Shown: positions 54,429-64,000 of the stretch, in pieces
Position numbering within the stretch: position 1 is the stretch's first letter
Layout of the letters: each line of letters begins with the position of its first letter
DNA from: Owenia fusiformis
Taxonomy: Eukaryota; Annelida; Polychaeta; Sabellida; Oweniidae
DNA length: 64,000 bases
Direction: 5' to 3'
Assembly: GCA_903813345.2 (NCBI GenBank)
Contig: CAIIXF020000004.1
Location: 6,965,525 to 7,029,524, forward strand
Program-made: the position numbers and the translations under genes
Notes under the pieces: generated by a model
The model's database searches: none
What the model saw: the letters and a program-made list of their open reading frames with translations, nothing else
What the model was told of the DNA's origin: nothing

Positions 54429-56194
54429 TTTATAGCTTGTGGCTGAACTTCATATGACTGCGTTCACTTTCTCTCAATACCACTCGCTGTTGCACTGCTA
54501 TTCCCTGGAGTCGTACTTCAATATTAGAGATGATTAATTTCAGGATATAATATACAAAGTCCTCAGAAGCAGCCGGATTGACGTCCTGTTATCACAGCGT
54601 ACAATTTACTTTCAGTACACAGCTAGACTCAACTAGATTGTATTTGTACATGTGACTACTGACTAAGTTGTTTACAATTTGTTGTATTGATTGTGTTTTA
54701 TAGCTACATGCTACATGCAGCACAATGACATTCAATTACAAATACAGATATGACCTGTACTTTAATACTCTCGTTGGGATCTAATGCTAAATGTAAGGGG
54801 TTCTAAGGCCCCCTGCATCTTTAAAAGGCCGCGTTTGTACGGACGTTCCGATGAAGAGGACATTATTACAGATCATGATCTGTTTCTACTATAACTTTAG
54901 AGAGCATCTCATTTTTCACGAATAATCTGGTTTTGTCTTTTGAAATATATTGCCCTTTGTTTACATGATTATTTTGGAGAATGTAGGCCTAATACACAGC
55001 AAATAAAAATAATATTGCCTAAATCAACCTTTCCGTGGACTAATGGGGGGGGGGGGGGGGGATAGTAGTCCCAAGATCTTCTCTGGGCTGCAAGTTCAAT
55101 ATAAAAGCAGTCAAGGCTCGAGTTCGATCAATTAGGTGAGCATGGCCACTACTTGTCATTTTAATTGATGTCTTAATATTTTCTTTGTTTGTTTTCATCT
55201 ACAGTGTTTGCAACTGACTATTTTAAGGTCATGACCTGACCTTAGTTAAGACTTCTGATAATGTTATCAATACAGCTGTGGGGTCAATATCCTTCATGTA
55301 GATGAACAACATTGAACCGGTGGCACTTGAATTTGAACACTTGTGGCTTGTTTTTTGTTGTGTAAGAATGCAGTCTTTTGAGGTCAGAGTAGGATAATTA
55401 GGAGAAGATCAAATCTTTGGAGGATGCTTAGTCATGTTAGTTCTGACAGTTTTGAAAATTGGAAAATTGGCTGAAAAATATCAATATTCGATAAAGACCC
55501 AGCGAGCAATTGGACTTCTTGATCCTGTGCCTCTAATAAGGCTATAGGGCTGTACCTGGCCATTTCTGTAATTCTATGTCTTCCGGCCTTCTTTGGTGCG
55601 TCTGCGTGGTCACCACCCTCCCTTTGGTCCTAATTATGTAATGATTCAAGCGTACAGTAAAACCTGTCATATATCCAAACCCCGGGATCCGAACACCTTT
55701 CTTATTTGAACACCTCTCAATGTAAACACTTTTCCGGTCTAACGTATGCCATATATCAAGTTAAAGAACTATGGACTTGCGAACACCTGCCGAACCGAAC
55801 ACTTTTGGTAGACTTAATTGTCGTCAATGGCGTTCGACTTTGACAGACACTGTACTTCTCAATTGTGTATCTGAAAACTATCTTTGGTCTGCATTTATCG
55901 TTTAAACTCATTAGATCTATCTTGGCTTATTAATATATTTATCTTAGGGCTGTTTGATAGATGGTTACCATTTAAAACGTCATTTAAAATAGTAATAAGA
56001 TAGAATGATGGTAAAAACTTTCGATGATTATAAAATATAAATCTTTGGTTAAAACTTTCCTTGTATTTCTATCTTGCTGACATTTTCTCCAAAGTGCGCA
56101 TGCGTATAAAAATCATCCTGTAAAAATCACATTGCTATAAAAATCATACATTTTATCCAGTTTCTGAACGGTTTAGGAGGTGCAGCGCAACAAG
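54429..56194. promoter_or_regulatory. Shared upstream region of the divergent stress-protein pair
   Basis: 1.77 kb between two ATGs facing away from each other. No clear TATA box for either gene. A poly(G) tract of about 17 nt starts near 55045. Near 55660-55810 a degenerate string of GAACAC(C/T)T words, with CAAACCC and TTTGAACACC, looks like an old repeat. No gene seen. Confidence 0.45.
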
Positions 56195-59100
56195 ATGTCG
56201 GAGAACAAGACCGTTATGATACCAGTCGATGCCTCACATCACGCAGAACAGGCATTTGATTGTAAGTTTTGACATTTTCTATCATTTTAGCAAAAGTAAC
56301 CATAATGATCTCTTTTTGTTGAGTGGTGAACAGATATTGAGGTATCATCCCAGAACAGGGGGGGGGAGATTTCCCAAAGATGCCCTATCATATTAGCACG
56401 TTCGAAAACAAATTTTATAAACAGGCCTCAATTTGCCGTTAAAATGGATCTCCAATTGTTCACTGTAGTTTTATGAGTATTCTCTACAAGTATGGATCGA
56501 GTAACTTCAATAGTATTACCGTACATGGCGTAGAATAATGGAAATAGCGTCATGAATCCCGGGACAATGAATCTGGGATCCAAGTACGTCATTTAATGGT
56601 CGAAAATCAAAATATTGACAAATTTATAACCTAAAAGGCCGAAAGATTATGCGGCAAATATTGAAACGGGGGTTGTCAACAGATTGTATTAGCTTTGATC
56701 TCTTAGAATCCGTTGAATCCTAAGCGATTGGAGTTGTTTAGATCACTTAACGAATGATATGAAATGATGAGGATTTGAGTTTTTTCAAAGTTTATAATGG
56801 CGGCCAATGGGGGATTTAAGCAAAATATCCCAAAAATTAAATCATTAAAAGGCCGAAAGATCTGTGGATGGATTTTGCTGTTTTATATATCAAAATGAAC
56901 ACTTCGTTGGGTCTAACAAGGATCCGTTGAATCCTAAGAAAATAAATGATTTGCTAAAAAGTTATTAAGATTTTAAATTTTGATGAAGACTGCTCTCCAT
57001 TGAAATCTTTGGACCATGAAATGTCGATTTACGCGCATGCGTTGTGACGTTATTTCCATTATTCTACGCCATGGGTTTGAAATGATGATGTTGAACTGAT
57101 GTTAACGCCAATTTAACTTTGCGCATGCGCAGCACTGAGAGAGCACATGCTAATGTTTGTTCACGTGATTGAATCCTGCAATTTGATTGGAGATGATGCA
57201 AGAGATGATGTAATGGGGAATCCCCGAATACGATAGAATATGAAAGAATTATGGGAGCTACTCACTCCTCCTGATCCCAGAATGTACACTGCTCATTGGC
57301 CGACATACCACACTCAATAAACTGTACACTCACAGCACACTGTATACTCACAACACAATATACAGCCAGTACACGTGACACAACTTTGTACTCACTGACA
57401 CTCTGCACACTGCACTAGGCATGCACTTATCACATACTCACTCCACATTGTACACTCACTACATTGTACACTTATCACATCATACATTTTCACTCGGCAC
57501 TGTACACTCACTACATTGAACACTTATCACATCATACATATCCACTTAGCACTGTACACTCACTACACTGTGCACTTATCACATCATATAATAGTGTAGT
57601 GAGTGCACTACACTTATAACACATTTTATACTCACTACGCAATGTACACTCACTACACTACTCACTAATCACATCATATATATTCACTTGGCACTGTGCA
57701 CTCACTACACTATGCACTTATCACATTATATATATTCACTTGGCACTGTGCACTCACTACACTATGCACTTATCACATCATATATATTCACTTGGCACTG
57801 TACACTCACTACACTATGCACTTATCACATCATATATATTCACTTGGCACTGTACACTCACTACACTATGCACTTATCACATCATATATATTCACTTGGC
57901 ACTGTACACTCACTACACTATGCACTTATCACATCATATATATTCACTTGGCACTGTACACTCACTACATTATGCACTTATCACATCATATATATTCACT
58001 TGGCACTGTACACTCACTACACTATGCACTTATCAGATCATATATATTCACTTGGCACTGTACACTCACTACACTATGCACTTATCAGATCATATATATT
58101 CACTTGGCACTGTACACTCACTACACTATGCACTTATCACATCATATATATTCACTTGGCACTGTACACTCACTACATTATGCACTTATCACATCATATA
58201 TATTCACTTGGCACTGTACACTCACTTCATTATGCACTTATCACATCATATATATTCACTTGGCACTGTACACACACTACATTATGCACTTATCACATCA
58301 TATGATATAACTTGGCCCTGTGTGTACACTCACTACACTATGCACTTTCGCCACAAACACTGTACACTTACAGCAAACTGTACATTCACCACACACTTTA
58401 CAAACAACAAACTGTACATCCACCACACACTGTACACTAACAACAAATTGTACATTTACCACAAACACTGTACACTAACAACAAACTCTACCTTTACGGC
58501 TTTACCACACAAACAACAAACTGTACATTCACGACACAAGTGTACACTTAAACTGTACGATACCAACAAACTGTATATTCACTACACGCTGTATACTAAC
58601 AACAAACTGTACATTTACCACAAACACTGTACACTAAAAACAAACTGTACATTCACTCACTCATTTTACACTAACTACAAACTGAACATTGATCACACAC
58701 TATACACAAACAACAAACTGTACATTCACGACACAAGTGTACACTTAAACTGTAATACCAACAAACTGTATATTCACTACACACTGTACACTAACAACAA
58801 ACTGTACATTCACAGAAAATTAGAGGATAAACATCTGAAAACTGACGTGACATTACTCAAGTTTTTTCCATATTTGGCATTATTGTTTGTGAAATGATAT
58901 TCATGTTCAATCATTACAGAAGCAATATCGCAGAGAGCTCACTAACTGACTAAAGACCTGATATTCAATTTCTTTTTAATTTCACCGTTTCCTACTAGGC
59001 AAAAAATGTGAGTGACTAGGCCTGCTGTATTACAAATATTAAGCCTGATTGTCATTTTTCTGTGGTTCTTCACTTCAAAATACTCAGGTAATACAAGCAG

Positions 59101-62100
59101 TCTACCTGATAAAAATTCTATATTTACTAACCACAGATTAAATGTATGTTTAATGGTAACAATATCTGACAAAGCCTGTTCATTTCAACATCTCAAGATC
59201 GCATCTTTCCCCTTTCTTTCCTCAGTTTAGAACTAATAATATTTCTCATCTTTTTGAATCATTCAATTTTTCAAACACCAGTTCCCTTGTCCACTTTTAA
59301 GAATAGTCCGCTAAACGGGGTCTAAAACAATTAACCTGTGTTGGCCTAATTACTTTTAGTAATCATCTTATAATCAATAGAGACCATCTGGTTGTGTTTT
59401 TGAAATTCCATGATGAAATCTGTATTGACAGTTAAGGTGGGTAGAGTGTTGTGGCAATTAAGGTGGACATGGGGTTGTGGCAGATGGCAAATACATGTAA
59501 GGTGGGTAGATTGTTGTGGCAATTAAGGTGGATATGGGTTGTGGCAAATTGTAATCAAGGTGGATAGAGTGTTGTACTGTTGTGGCAATTAAGGTGGGTA
59601 GAGTGTTGTGGCAATTAAGTTAGGTAGAGTATTGTGGTAATTAAGGAGGGTAGAGTGTTGTACTATTGTAGCAATTTAGGTAGGTACATGTAGCTTGTAG
59701 CAATTAAGGTGGTAGACTAAGGTTGTTGTCGCAATTAAGGTTGGTATAGTATTGTGGTAATTAAGGCAGGTAGAGTGTTGTGGCAATTAAGGACGGTAGT
59801 GCTGTAGCAATTTAGGTAGGCAGAGTGTTGTGGCTATTAAGGTTGTTAGTGCTGTGGCAATTAAGGTAGTTAGAGTATTGTGAAAAGTAAGGCAGGTAGA
59901 GTGTTGTGGCAATTAAGGTGGATAGAAATATGTGGTAATTAAGGTAGGTAGAGTGTTTGTGATAATTAAGGTGAATATAGTGTTGTGGCTATTATAGAAG
60001 TTTCATCTGGGTCCAACTGGTTGCAAATGGAGTTGCAACTGGACTTTAAAATCCTTACAAGTCAAGATGCAGCACCCTACTTTTTTTAATTGTAATCAGC
60101 ACTGATATGCATCAAGGAAGCTTCTGGAAACTGTCAGTTTGTGACCTAATATCATTACAAGCCTGACATTAATCAATAAAGTAAATAATGATTAATGAAT
60201 TTTAAGGAAATCGGATTTGTTGGGGGTAAAGGTGCAATTAAAGTCCTTCAGTATAGGAATATATCATACTTTGGTCAAGTCCATGTGAAAATGTTATTTT
60301 CTCAAAATAATTTCTAAAAAGTTTAAACATGTTGTATCAATTGGTGCTATTTCTCATAGGCCAAGGGAAAAGTAGTAAGACACAGAATCTGGAAAGTATA
60401 TTGAGCTATCTAATACTACTTTTCCCTTGGCTTTCTGTTTCTATCATGTATAACCAGTTAACTCATTTGTCTTGTAAGGACATTTTTAGAATTAATTTTG
60501 ACATTTCTTGTAAGGGAACCACTGTATCATCTTGCAGTTTAAGTCTCTTGTCTCTTGAACTCACCCATTTATGTCACCTCTTTTGGATATCTGATTTTTA
60601 GCTCACATGTTTATATAAATTACAGTGATCTCCACTGGATTCTTTCTCAAGTGGGTTGCAAAATACTCATTTTCACAATTCAAACCAAAATTGATCAAAC
60701 AATAATTTTCATGATTTTTCTCATTTTCAAGTGGGTGCAAATGGATTTTCAGGTGGGTGCAAGCCTATTTTCAAAATCTCAGGTACGTAGGTGCTGCGCC
60801 CACTTGCTTGAATGCCGGGGAGATCACTGGATTAGCATAGTGATGCCATGGAGATAACATAATGCGTTAACGTTTTCAAAATTAATTAGATTGTAGATAC
60901 TGGTCCAGATATCATTTTGATTCCAAACTCCAATCTACTTAATAATTCAATTATTTATGATAAGCGCCATCTTAAAATATAGATCCTCAAATTACAATTT
61001 TTTCTGCTACATTTACTTGAAAATGTAAAGCCCGTGAATGTTTTTTAAGTACAACAATGAAATTAGGCTTACCCTAACTGGGGATTGAACCTGAGCCCTC
61101 TGCATCAAAGGTTAACTTAACGCTGAGCTGTTCTGGTTGTTTTCCATTATTACATTTCAGCGATATTGCATTCTGTCAGTTTTTCAAAGTTTGTGATTGA
61201 AAAATAAAAAAAATTCAAATCCGGAAAGAAATTAGGAATTTGGGTTGAATTTATTTGACTTGGTAATTATATATAATACACTGAGTTCCTTTGCTCCGTC
61301 CTTGTTCTAACTTTAGATTATTTCATCAGCCCTTGTTTTAAATATACCTCTTTTCATGCTAATTTCACTTATATTTCTCATTTAAGATTCTTAATCTCTG
61401 ATTTTCGTGCACTTTCACATAATTTAGAGTGTCAACTACATGCCTGTTTGCTTTAATCCTTGCTAATTCCTCTCATTTCACACAATTGCGCTATTTGAAA
61501 CGTGAACTATGAAGTATTTTACTCAAGGGTTAATTGGACAGGAAAATGAGTATACAGGCTTACTGTTCTAATTTAGGAGATAATGGTGACAATAAATAAC
61601 ACAGATGCGCATAAAGATTTCAATTAATGTGAGGAAATCACCCAGTTTTCCAGCCAATAATGTGCATTTAGGTATAATCAGACTCCATGTATCTTTCGCA
61701 TTTGTTTGATTTAGCTTCTTAAAAGAGAGCTTTATCTACACTTTTTAAGTTAAAGAGAAACATCAGAACTGGCTGAGTCAACCAGATTTTGTAGTCGATC
61801 GGACGATTTTCTAAAATAGGTCATTCCCTTTAAAATCATTACCCAGTATTGACCATCGTTAAACATGTTTTTTTCTGTTTGCTGATTGGTTGAAAAAATG
61901 TCAGCTCTGCTGGTTTGAATTAATTTATGGCCCAGGCTGTGACAGCATAGCATCGAGAATGGCGCCACTGAACTGTAAAATTGTCAAAACTTCTGTGCTC
62001 AGGGTAGACTCTTTGATATAGAGTCTTACCCAATAAGACAATTATGTGAAGTCTCTTATGTTAGTCTCTCCAAATGTTCAATGATAAAACAAAATAGCAT

Positions 62101-64000
62101 CAACAATTATCAAAATGTTCCTAATGTTATGGAATCAACACATTATCAATGAAAACATTACTTCATGAAATGTAAATAACTATTCAGTTATTTCTCATTA
62201 CTCAAGGTACAAGTCTGATGCTTTTATAGTTTTCTTTCAAATTCTCTGACTTGTGAATTATATATGTTTTTTTAGTGAAGTTCTTATCAACATGAATGTT
62301 TTTTTGTTGATTTATTGTTGAGCAACATGGTTTAAAATACACACTGTAATAGTGTATGTATGCATGATATAGGCCCAAATGGGTTAATAATTGATCTGCG
62401 TGATTTTTTATAAAATAATGGCCGGACTTTTTATAGCTTTTGAAGTCCAATATTGTCTTTGTCTCGAACTGATGGGTAGGGTGGTCCTAAAGTGCAAACC
62501 AACCCATTTTATGCCAAAATTGATACTTAATATAGCCCCCCCGACTTATCTATAAGTTTAAGTTTTTACTTTATAAGCAGCAATTTGAATGAAAAGAGTT
62601 TTATCCACAAATGTTTTGGAAAACAGGCACTAGTTATGAAATGCATATATAGGAATAAAGCCATCCATAACAATAGGATGATATTTAGCACAAGTTGGAC
62701 AGCTGAGTGCATTTGTACTGACATTCTGTCTAATATGAGGGGAATTTATTTCACCATGTTGAATGCCATTCATTATTTATTCAGATTCAAATATAAGAGA
62801 AAAATGTTTTTTTCATAGAATGGGAATAGAGGTCCACGGAAGAACCAACTTGCTATAATTCTTAGCAAAAATTCGTTACTGGAGTGGTCATCCCTAGACA
62901 GAGTTCTAGATGGACGCCACAATAATGGTCATTCATCTATTTAGAATAAGAGAATGGCTATGCTGAGATCTGATTTTTTGAATCCAAATTACTAGAGGTG
63001 TTACGGATACCCGATTTTGTTCCGATCCGCGGAATTATGCCCTTGGAACGGAACATGGAACACAAATTGAGAATTTCGGTTCGGTTCTGGAACAAGAAAA
63101 TTTTACCCTTTCACAACTTTTGGCCCTTAAATCGCCACAAAACAGCATTTTTCTTTCAATATTTTGCACCATAAGAGCTTCATTTTTTCACTCCTTCTCA
63201 TTGAAGAGTTTTGAAAAGCTTTACGCTACCAAATAGACCTAGATGATCAACTTATTTTAATCTTATACACGCAGTCACTCTGTTCTGAACCATTCCGAAA
63301 TTGTTCCGTTCCGAAGCAAAATGTTCCGAACCGAACCGTTCCGATTTTTTTTTGTTCTGTGACATCTCTACAAATTACTATATCAGCCATTGTCTCTATT
63401 TAAATATGCACAACATTTTAGTGCCCAAATGCACCCTGCTACGAGAGCCATCTTTTATCCATATTCTGGTTCATTTTAGGGTATGCAGAATTCATCCACA
63501 AACCTACTTTCACAGTCCATGTGTTTCACTGCCATGAGCCACTGGTATCACACCACAGTTTCTTACCAGGGAGAGGTAAGTTGGGTCTAGCACCACAGTT
63601 TTGATTTGTAACTGATTCAAGCATTAACCCATATGTAGTTAATTATTTAAATAAAGAAGTAATATTTCTTTATTGTTGCCTTATTTTCAAGCCTACACCC
63701 TTCAAATAGCATACTTACTATGCTCCTATTTTGTTAGCGAATCATGATCACTGTAATAAATCATATTTATTTCCATGAATGGTTTGCTCGACTAGTAAGT
63801 AACATATTAGAATTTGCATAATTCATTTAAGAATAACGATTGTCTTTCTATCATAATCAAAAATTATATCTATGGTTAGAACGATTTGTCATCTAAAATA
63901 TTTCCCGTTTTCCCCACTGTTCTATATTGCACATTCCCTCCCCAGTAATCTTCAATATTTATATAATTTCAGAAGGGGTACCAAGACATGAGTTTGAGGA
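56195..64000 (+). CDS. Universal stress protein paralogue, partial at right edge
   Basis: Three exons are visible: 56195-56261, 63480-63575 and 63973 to the window end. Exon 1 encodes MSENKTVMIPVDASHHAEQA (then FD), the UspA N-terminal strand with its Asp. Exon 2 reads YAEFIHKPTFTVHVFHCHEP. Exon 3 begins EGVPRHEFE. Splice sites: ATT|GTAAGTTTT, TTTTAG|GG, GAGAG|GTAAG, TTTCAG|AA; all phase 1, with the first intron at the same place and phase as in the 49618-54428 gene. The ATP-binding signature lies beyond the window. Intron 1 (7.2 kb) is filled with repeats. The two genes are a head-to-head duplicate. Confidence 0.88.
56362..57285. repeat. Dispersed repeat carrying a 545-bp insert
   Basis: The outer parts (56362-56527 and 57072-57285) match the uninterrupted copy at 15940-16270. 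A second difference is a short extra stretch with TGCGCATGCGCAG at about 57118. Confidence 0.8.
56527..57071. mobile_element. TIR element inserted in the dispersed repeat
   Basis: Ends CATGGCGTAGAATAATGGAA and its exact complement pair over about 22 nt, and match further with gaps (AATAGCGTCA versus TGACGTTATT). The inside holds two related blocks (GGCCGAAAGAT, ATCCGTTGAATCCTAAG). The empty site CCGTAGGTTTG at about 16109 fixes the boundaries. No obvious target-site duplication. Confidence 0.75.
57470..58315 (+). repeat. 52-bp satellite, about 15 copies
   Basis: Unit core CACTTGGCACTGTACACTCA plus CTACACTATGCACTTATCAC, period 52 bp, very uniform from about 57670 on. Because 52 is not a multiple of three and no frame holds a stop, all three plus frames are open; none shows any other sign of coding. 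Confidence 0.92.
58316..58815 (+). repeat. Degenerate ACAACAAACTGTACATTCAC repeats
   Basis: Irregular tandem copies about 20-45 bp apart, related in wording to the adjacent 52-bp satellite (TGTACACT) but interspersed with ACAAACAACAAACTG. Probably an older, decayed part of the same array. Confidence 0.8.
58816..59419. other. Intron of the stress-protein paralogue; nothing recognised
   Basis: AT-rich sequence with short open frames only on both strands; no domains seen. Confidence 0.45.
59420..59990 (+). repeat. ~26-bp minisatellite GTAGAGTGTTGTGGCAATTA
   Basis: Around 18 variable copies of AAGGTGGGTAGAGTGTTGTG plus GCAATT, with unit length from about 24 to 36 bp. Non-coding. Confidence 0.85.
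59991..62992. other. Intron of the stress-protein paralogue; no gene seen
   Basis: No exon with stress-protein similarity and no transposon ends recognised. The words CAAGTGGGTTGCAAA and CAAGTGGGTGCAAATGGA near 60648-60750 are a short local repeat. Confidence 0.45.
62993..63370. mobile_element. hAT-type MITE, 378 bp, 8-bp target duplication
   Basis: Ends TAGAGGTGTTAC and GTGACATCTCTA, flanked by CAAATTAC at 62985-62992 and 63371-63378. An 8-bp duplication with TAGAGGTGT-like ends is typical of hAT elements. The inside contains GTTCCGA/TCGGAAC words repeated in both directions. It lies about 100 nt before exon 2 of the stress-protein paralogue. Confidence 0.85.

Noticed and set aside
57688-58897. 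Overlapping open frames of 204-385 codons (+)
   Set aside because: By-product of the 52-bp satellite; all three frames are equally open.

Overview
The window is nuclear DNA from an animal: AT-rich and intron-rich, with GT-AG splice sites, TATA boxes, AATAAA signals and dense satellite and transposon content. Universal stress proteins, a DUR3-type urea/solute symporter and chitin-binding-like secreted proteins fit a marine invertebrate (lophotrochozoan or non-vertebrate deuterostome). I cannot place it more closely. Most of the genes are split into small exons, so I rebuilt them by hand from splice sites, intron phase and protein family patterns.

Layout. 1-7.9 kb: no gene; a palindromic element, a 190-bp satellite (2.6-4.7 kb), an orphan copy of a promoter (5.3-5.7 kb) and 21-bp and 111-bp tandem arrays. 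7.9-9.9 kb: a three-exon gene for an unrecognised 121-aa secreted protein (+). 10.97-32.14 kb: an 11-exon gene (-) for a 765-aa DUR3-like sodium/solute symporter, inflated by satellites and TTAA-flanked transposons. 33.6-37.35 kb: a secreted protein (-) with two copies of a CBM14-like domain plus CC...CCCE module; a young mariner-type element lies in its third coding intron. 39.8-48.9 kb: a roughly 9-kb region bounded by terminal inverted repeats, holding a PIF/Harbinger transposase fragment, a Ty3/gypsy retrotransposon damaged at its 3' end, and foldback elements. 49.6-54.4 kb: a complete four-exon universal stress protein gene (-). 56.2 kb to the right edge: a divergent paralogue (+) that runs off the window.

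The main discovery is in the symporter intron at 13879-23291. Its two large satellites are amplified copies of that intron's own splice junctions. The 64-bp unit (about 84 copies) is exactly the last 53 nt of exon 7 plus the first 11 nt of the intron, including the donor. The 63-bp unit (about 29 copies) is the last 29 nt of the intron, including the acceptor, plus the first 34 nt of exon 8. One intron therefore carries dozens of decoy donors at one end and dozens of decoy acceptors at the other. Two 64-bp variants in the acceptor array put in-frame stops in every use of a decoy acceptor.

The genes do not form a pathway. The two stress-protein genes are a head-to-head paralogous pair. The rest is a gene-poor landscape shaped by satellites and by DNA transposons of the TWA (Harbinger), TTAA (piggyBac-like), TA (mariner) and 8-bp (hAT) target-site classes.
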